Assembly: GCA_002412965.1 (NCBI GenBank) | Contig: DHWB01000002.1 | Span: 138,242 to 202,241 of the forward strand | From: Desulfomicrobium sp. UBA5193 | Lineage (GTDB): Bacteria > Desulfobacterota > Desulfovibrionia > Desulfovibrionales > Desulfomicrobiaceae | DNA length: 64,000 nt | Direction of reading: 5' to 3' | In this document: positions 59,671 through 64,000 of the stretch, one piece after another | Layout of the letters: the number at the start of each line of letters is the position of its first letter | How positions within the stretch are numbered: position 1 is the first letter of the stretch | Position numbers and translations under genes: made by a program | Notes under the pieces: generated by a model | Seen by the model: the letters and a program-made list of their open reading frames with translations, nothing else | Told to the model about the DNA's origin: nothing | The model's database searches: none

Positions 59671-60381
59671 ATGCGCTTTCGATTGGCAGCCCCCTCATGC
59701 GTCATTCCAGACCGGGTCGGCCAAAATTGCCGGGCTCTCTCGCCCTTGGTGCGGGAAGTGGCGCTCATGCTCCTGGAAACGCAGGGGTGTCTGGACTATG
59801 ACGAACGCGATCTGCCTTCTGATTTGCCCGAACTGGGGCTGACCTACCACGCCCATCTTCCCGTCGACCTGCGCTGGGAGACAGACGCCGAGGCGGCCAT
59901 CGCCGCCATTTCAGCTCTTGAGCAAAAAATTGCCTTTCTGTGCCCGCACGGTTATGTGCTCCATCCTCCTTCACCCGGGAACCTCTCGCAGCTGTTGCAA
60001 TGCCGGCCGGATCTTTCCTCCCGCGTTTGTCTTGAGAATACGCGCCAGGGCGATCTGCATGAACTCTGGGATGAGATCACGGCCCTGGACCTTTGCGTAT
60101 GCCTGGATGTGGGGCACATGGTCAGTTATGGGCAGGATGGGATCTTGCGCCTGCCCGGCTTTTTCGAACGGGTCCGTTTCCTGCATGTCTATGGCGGAGA
60201 GTCGGAGCGCGGGCACGCCGGTCTGGATCTTCTGCCCGACCCGGAGGTGCTGCGCGGCATCCTGCGGCGCGTGCGGGGGGATTGCGTGCTGGTGGTGGAA
60301 ATCTTTCGTCTGAACGAGTTTGAGCGTTCCCTCGCGCTGCTCAAATCCTGGCTTCTTCGGTGGGGCATGAATCATGATTGA
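59671..60381 (+). CDS. CbiR-like cobamide-remodelling TIM-barrel protein
   Basis: A 236-residue member of the AP-endonuclease-2 TIM-barrel superfamily. I take ATG 59671; a TTG nine bases upstream overlaps the helicase stop. Metal-site motifs are LTYHAHLPVD, LENTRQGDLHELW, CLDVGHMVSYG, FLHVYGGE and VEIFRLNE. The start resembles the FRLAAPSCVIPDRV opening I remember for CbiR, the enzyme from Akkermansia muciniphila that hydrolyses cobamides so that the lower ligand can be exchanged. The following gene is cobU, with which it overlaps by eight bases, strongly supporting a role in cobamide salvage. The family call is memory-based. Confidence 0.7.
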   Translation: MRFRLAAPSCVIPDRVGQNCRALSPLVREVALMLLETQGCLDYDERDLPSDLPELGLTYHAHLPVDLRWETDAEAAIAAISALEQKIAFLCPHGYVLHPPSPGNLSQLLQCRPDLSSRVCLENTRQGDLHELWDEITALDLCVCLDVGHMVSYGQDGILRLPGFFERVRFLHVYGGESERGHAGLDLLPDPEVLRGILRRVRGDCVLVVEIFRLNEFERSLALLKSWLLRWGMNHD

Positions 60382-60889
60382 CCTGGTGCTTGGCGGCAAC
60401 AAATCCGGAAAGTCAGATTACGGCCTGGACCTGCTTTGCCGGGGACCCAGGCCCTGGACTCTGGTGGCCACGGGCAAGTCCCGCGATCTGGCCTTTCGCG
60501 AGCAGATCCGCGCCCATCGCCAGAGCCGCGATGCCGGGATTGTCGTGCGGGAAGTGGACACCGATCTGACCGGGACGCTGCGCACCCTTTCGGCGGGAGG
60601 AGGCGGCATTCTGGTCGACAGTCTTGATTTCTGGATGTTTGCGCTCATGAACCGTTACGCTGACGGGGAAATGCGAAGCCGGCCTCAGGAGGAGCTCTTG
60701 AATGAACTTGCGGTCTGGCGAGGTGGAAATCTGATTTTTGTCTCTACCGAAATGGGGCTTGGACCTTTGGCGTTTGATGGGGAAATTCGGGCCTTTGCCC
60801 GTGATCTGGGACAGCTCAACCGTGAAATTGCCACGGTCAGTACAAGCGTGTATCTGATCGTTGCCGGTTTGGCCCAAAAACTCAAGTGA
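60374..60889 (+). CDS. cobU: Adenosylcobinamide kinase/guanylyltransferase
   Basis: A 171-residue CobU with P-loop LGGNKSGKS (7-14), the guanylylation-type His48 in RAHRQSRD, and the EMGLGPLAFDG segment equivalent to the ExGxGxxP loop. It phosphorylates adenosylcobinamide and attaches GMP, preparing for lower-ligand attachment. It overlaps the CbiR-like gene by eight bases, so products of cobamide hydrolysis could be re-used at once. Other late cobamide genes (cobS, cobT) are not in the window. The user of the cofactor, nrdJ, is 8 kb away. Confidence 0.9.
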   Translation: MIDLVLGGNKSGKSDYGLDLLCRGPRPWTLVATGKSRDLAFREQIRAHRQSRDAGIVVREVDTDLTGTLRTLSAGGGGILVDSLDFWMFALMNRYADGEMRSRPQEELLNELAVWRGGNLIFVSTEMGLGPLAFDGEIRAFARDLGQLNREIATVSTSVYLIVAGLAQKLK

Positions 60890-60896
60890 GAAGGTC

Positions 60897-61922
60897 ATGG
60901 CCTATTTTCGAAAGCTGGATCCGAAGCTAAACAAGCTTCAAGAATTGCTGAACAAGAATGAGCGATGGCTGATCCTCATCAACGCCGACCCCGATGCCCT
61001 GGCTTCGGCCATGGCCTTGAAGCGTATTCTGGCCGGCCGCGTCGAGCAGGTCGGCATCGCCCATGTCAACGAGATCACTCGGCCCGACAACCTGGCCATG
61101 ATCCGCCTGCTGCGCATCGCAACCAAGAAGCTGACTCCGCTTCTGGCCGCCCAGTACGACCGTTTCGCATTGGTGGATTCCCAGCCCCATCATCATCCCG
61201 ATTTTGCGAACATCAAGTTTTCCGTGGTCATCGACCACCACCCCAAGGTCGCGGGCACGCCCGTGGAAGCCGATTTTGTCGAGATCGTGTCCGAGTACGG
61301 GTCCAACGCGACCATCATGACCGAGTATCTCTACAACCTGGGCCTGCGTCCGGGAAAGCTTCTGGCCACGGCGCTCCTGTACGGGATCAAGACCGACACC
61401 CAGAGTTTCGAGCGCGAATTTCACGACAACGACATGAAGGCCTTCCGCTATCTCTCGAAGTTCTACAACAAGCCCCTGCTGCACAAGATCATCCGCTCGG
61501 AATTCCGTCTGGAGTGGCTCAAGTATTTCACTCAGGCCTTTCGCAAGATGCGGGTCACGGGCAAGACCATCACCATCTTCATGGGCAAGGTCGATTCCGC
61601 GGACATCCTGGTCGTCCTGGCCGATTTTTTCCTGCGCGTGCACGGCCTGTCCACGACCATGATCAGCGGCATCAGCGATGACAAGCTGATCGTGGTCTTT
61701 CGCGGCGACGGCCTGCGCCGGGACATGGGCAAGTTCGCCAAGCGTCTTTTCGGCGACGTGGGTTCCGCCGGCGGGCACAAGTCCATGGCCCGGGCCGAGA
61801 TCCCCATGGAGAAGCTGGGCTGTCAGCATGCCAGCCAGTTTGTCTGGGAGCGGCTGCACGGGAACGCGGATGTGAAGACAAAGAAAAAGGATCCCGAAAA
61901 CGGCCAAAACGGCAGCACATAA
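60897..61922 (+). CDS. DHH-family phosphoesterase
   Basis: A 341-residue DHH-domain protein with ATG 60897 and AAGG just upstream. Motif I is NADPDALASAMAL (Asp31, Asp33), motif II DSQPHHHPDF and the name-giving IDHHPK occur by about 115; a C-terminal DHHA1-like region ends with SAGGHKSMARAEIP. Family members are nanoRNases, c-di-AMP or pAp phosphatases and RecJ-type exonucleases. Length fits the NrnA-like group, but the substrate cannot be fixed. It precedes polA by 32 bases. Confidence 0.88.
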   Translation: MAYFRKLDPKLNKLQELLNKNERWLILINADPDALASAMALKRILAGRVEQVGIAHVNEITRPDNLAMIRLLRIATKKLTPLLAAQYDRFALVDSQPHHHPDFANIKFSVVIDHHPKVAGTPVEADFVEIVSEYGSNATIMTEYLYNLGLRPGKLLATALLYGIKTDTQSFEREFHDNDMKAFRYLSKFYNKPLLHKIIRSEFRLEWLKYFTQAFRKMRVTGKTITIFMGKVDSADILVVLADFFLRVHGLSTTMISGISDDKLIVVFRGDGLRRDMGKFAKRLFGDVGSAGGHKSMARAEIPMEKLGCQHASQFVWERLHGNADVKTKKKDPENGQNGST

Positions 61923-61954
61923 GCGGTATCCGCTTCCCCCAAACCGGAGGGCGC

Positions 61955-64000
61955 ATGAGTTTGCAGACAAGGCTCGGGCTGAAAACCGAGCCCCTTTTTT
62001 TGATTGATGGCCACGCCTTCATCTACCGTGGCTTCTACGCCTACCCGGACTTCAAGCGCTCCGACGGCTTCCCGACCAGCGCCATGTACATCGTCTTCAA
62101 GCTGGTCCTGAAGCTCCTGCGCGAGGAGCGTCCCGCCCACCTCGTTTTCATCACCGATGGCAAGGGCCCTACTTTCCGCAATGAACTGCTGCCCACCTAC
62201 AAGGCCAACCGTCCCCGCATGCCCGAAGGCCTGGCCGCGCAGCTCGAACCGCTCAAGGCCGGACTGCGCCTCCTGGGCGTGCCCGTGCTCGAAGCTAAGG
62301 ATGGAGAGGCCGACGACTACATCGCCTCCCTGGCCGGCCGCTTCAAGGGACAGCGCAGCGTGGTCCTGGTCGGCGCCGACAAGGACCTGCGCCAGTGCCT
62401 GGACGAGGACGTGGTCATGTGGGATCCGGCCCATGGCAAGGAAAAGCTGATCACCCGCGACGGATTCGTGGAGGAGACCGGACTGCAGCCTCATCAGTGG
62501 GCCGACTACCAGGCCATGATCGGAGATGCGGCGGACAATATCCCAGGCATTCCCAAGGTCGGGCCTAAGACGGCGATGGGATTTTTGCGCCGTTTCCCCA
62601 GCCTGGACCAACTCAGGAAAAATTTCGACCGCCTCACGGCCAAGGAGCAGACCCTGCTCGCTCCGCACATGGAGCAGGTCTTCGTGTACCGGCAGCTGAC
62701 CACCCTGCGTACGGACCTGTGCGCTGAGCTGGCCCTGGACGACCTGACCGTGGGGCCCGTTGACGAAGGCGCCCTGGAGTTCTTCAAGGAGTACGAGTTT
62801 CGCTCCCTGCTGTCCGAATTCCAGGCCCTGGCCGCCAAATCGAATCGTGCAGCCAAAAGCGATGCAGCTGTGAAGCAGGCGCAACCTCATGCCGACCTTG
62901 TCCCGGACGACAATGCGCAGCCGCGGCCAGTTCGAGTCGAGCCGCGCCTTGTACCCGCCCTTCCGCCCATGGCCGGACGGGAGGTGGGTCTGCATGGCGA
63001 GTCGGGGCGCTGGATTCTGGGCACGGACGAGAGCGAGCTGCTCTTCATGGGCCCCGCCGCGGACCTGGGCCGGGCCCTGGAGGGGGCCACGGTGCACGTG
63101 ACCTCCTACAAGAGCGTGCTTGAAGCGGGGCGTCTTGATCTCTCCCGCTGCGCCGAGGTTTTCAACATCGAGCTTGCCGCCTATCTGCTCAGCCCCGAGG
63201 AACGCAATTATTCCCTGGAGCGGATCCGCGACGGACTTGGCGAGGAAGTGGACGTGCACAGGGAAAATCTCGGCCAGACAGTGCTGGCGGTCGCCCGTGT
63301 GCTGCGCGCGCGTCTTGCGGGGTCGGAGCTGCTCGGTCTTTTGCGGGGGCTGGAGCAGCCCCTGACCGAAGTGCTGGTGCGCATGGAGAAGCGCGGCATC
63401 CGCATCGACGCAGCCAAATTCCGGGATTTTCTGGTCATGGTCCAGGCCGAGCTCGACCGCTTGACCCAGGCCATTCACGCCCAGGCCGGAGGGGAATTCA
63501 ATATCCGCTCCAGCCAGCAGCTGGCCGAGGTGCTTTTTACCAAGATGGGCCTGGCCAGCAAGCAGAAGACGCAGGGAGGTGCGCAGTCCACGTCGAGCGC
63601 GGTGCTGGACGGCTTGGCTGCGGAGCATCCCATTGTCGCCGACATCCTGGAATTTCGGATGTACGAGAAGCTGCGCTCCACCTATCTGGAGCCCCTGCCG
63701 CTTCTGGCCGATTCGTCCGGGCGCATCCACACCACATTCAATCAGTTGGCCACGGCCACTGGTCGCCTTTCAAGCAGCAACCCCAATCTGCAGAACATCC
63801 CCATCAGGGGGAGCCTGGGGCCGCGCATGCGCTCCTGTTTCGTGGCCCCCGATGGCTGCCGGCTCGTGGCCGCCGACTATTCGCAGATCGAGCTCAGGGT
63901 CCTGGCGCACATGTCCGGCGACCCGACCCTGCTTGACGCCTTTGCCGCCGGGGATGACATCCACGCCCGCACGGCGAGCATCCTCTTCGACAAGGAGAAG
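61955..64000 (+). CDS. polA: DNA polymerase I, truncated by the window edge
   Basis: 682 codons are visible and the gene continues past the right edge. The 5'-nuclease domain (about 1-300) has PLFLIDGHAFIYRGFYA, GEADDYIASLAG and GDAADNIPGIPKVGPKTA. The middle domain lacks the DxE Exo I and NxxxD Exo II motifs of proofreading enzymes, so it is probably exonuclease-dead. The polymerase domain has begun, with SSNPNLQNIPIRG and motif A DYSQIELRVLAH. ATG 61955 has CGGAGG upstream. The first 14 residues before PLFLIDG are longer than usual and overlap a terminator-like hairpin. Confidence 0.95.
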   Translation, partial: MSLQTRLGLKTEPLFLIDGHAFIYRGFYAYPDFKRSDGFPTSAMYIVFKLVLKLLREERPAHLVFITDGKGPTFRNELLPTYKANRPRMPEGLAAQLEPLKAGLRLLGVPVLEAKDGEADDYIASLAGRFKGQRSVVLVGADKDLRQCLDEDVVMWDPAHGKEKLITRDGFVEETGLQPHQWADYQAMIGDAADNIPGIPKVGPKTAMGFLRRFPSLDQLRKNFDRLTAKEQTLLAPHMEQVFVYRQLTTLRTDLCAELALDDLTVGPVDEGALEFFKEYEFRSLLSEFQALAAKSNRAAKSDAAVKQAQPHADLVPDDNAQPRPVRVEPRLVPALPPMAGREVGLHGESGRWILGTDESELLFMGPAADLGRALEGATVHVTSYKSVLEAGRLDLSRCAEVFNIELAAYLLSPEERNYSLERIRDGLGEEVDVHRENLGQTVLAVARVLRARLAGSELLGLLRGLEQPLTEVLVRMEKRGIRIDAAKFRDFLVMVQAELDRLTQAIHAQAGGEFNIRSSQQLAEVLFTKMGLASKQKTQGGAQSTSSAVLDGLAAEHPIVADILEFRMYEKLRSTYLEPLPLLADSSGRIHTTFNQLATATGRLSSSNPNLQNIPIRGSLGPRMRSCFVAPDGCRLVAADYSQIELRVLAHMSGDPTLLDAFAAGDDIHARTASILFDKEK
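61971..62001 (+). terminator. Terminator-like hairpin inside the first codons of polA
   Basis: GGCTCGG (61971-61977), loop of eight, CCGAGCC (61986-61992), then CC and seven T residues (61995-62001). It covers polA codons 6-16. Position and T-run have the look of an intrinsic terminator on the plus strand, sitting inside a coding sequence. Confidence 0.5.

Noticed and set aside
1..64000. CRISPR arrays, insertion sequences, prophage or integrase genes, tRNA or rRNA genes
   Set aside because: I found no repeated spacer pattern, transposase, integrase or RNA fold that could be supported.

Overview
The window reads as a stretch of chromosome from a GC-rich, anaerobic deltaproteobacterium of the Desulfovibrionales type. 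Desulfomicrobium or a close relative is my best guess, made from memory of gene order and protein style and not from a search. Indicators are the dnaA-dnaN-gyrB-gyrA block without recF, a DUF39 homocysteine-synthesis protein, a class I DhnA-type aldolase of the kind used in the alternative aromatic pathway, an adenosylcobalamin-dependent ribonucleotide reductase, an indolepyruvate:ferredoxin oxidoreductase and an ADP-forming acyl-CoA synthetase. There is no rRNA, tRNA, insertion sequence, phage or CRISPR array that I can support. The region is core chromosome with very tight gene packing.

Layout. 1-3.0 kb (minus): comM (cut by the window edge), lepB, lepA. 3.3-7.4 kb (plus): LytTR regulator with a degenerate receiver, acetyl-CoA synthetase, FAD-dependent geranylgeranyl-reductase-type enzyme. 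7.4-12.4 kb (minus): ADP-forming acyl-CoA synthetase and fused IorA-IorB with an intrinsic terminator between them. 12.7-16.1 kb: small acidic protein, purE-purK, a decayed gene remnant and an NhaR-type LysR regulator. 16.2-25.9 kb (minus): radical SAM protein, TPR lipoprotein, hisG, hisI, rlmN, a CCA-transferase-like HD protein with a degenerate active site, a sigma-54 activator, pyrC, and pyrB with a probable leader-peptide attenuator. 26.0-33.7 kb (minus): gyrA, gyrB, dnaN, dnaA, the last apparently preceded by a translationally coupled upstream ORF.

33.7-39.4 kb (plus): DUF39 protein, DUF362 ferredoxin, a 36-residue very basic protein, FmdB-type zinc ribbon, purB, pyrE and a TIM-barrel epimerase-like protein. 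39.5-44.1 kb: membrane glycosyltransferase and RluA-type pseudouridine synthase (minus), then NOL1/NOP2/Sun RNA methyltransferase and DhnA-type aldolase (plus). 44.1-52.8 kb (minus): a tight series nrdJ, GAF histidine kinase, CheY-TPR regulator, ftsE, ftsX, ilvD, methyltransferase. 53.2-54.0 kb: rmlA alone. 54.2-64 kb (plus): molybdopterin-type MogA protein, PilS-like kinase, a PHP-UvrD fusion helicase ending in a beta-clamp-binding motif, a CbiR-like TIM barrel, cobU, a DHH phosphoesterase and polA (cut by the window edge).

How the genes work together. Nucleotide supply (purE, purK, purB, pyrB, pyrC, pyrE, nrdJ), DNA replication and topology (dnaA, dnaN, gyrA, gyrB, polA, clamp-binding helicase), cobamide supply for nrdJ (cbiR-like, cobU) and amino-acid metabolism (hisG, hisI, ilvD, DUF39, DhnA, IorAB) dominate. 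The most novel-looking items are the pyrB leader peptide that runs through an intrinsic terminator, the PHP-helicase fusion with a terminal clamp motif inside a kinase/cobamide operon, the dnaA upstream ORF, a terminator-like hairpin inside the first codons of polA, and several proteins whose catalytic signatures have decayed.
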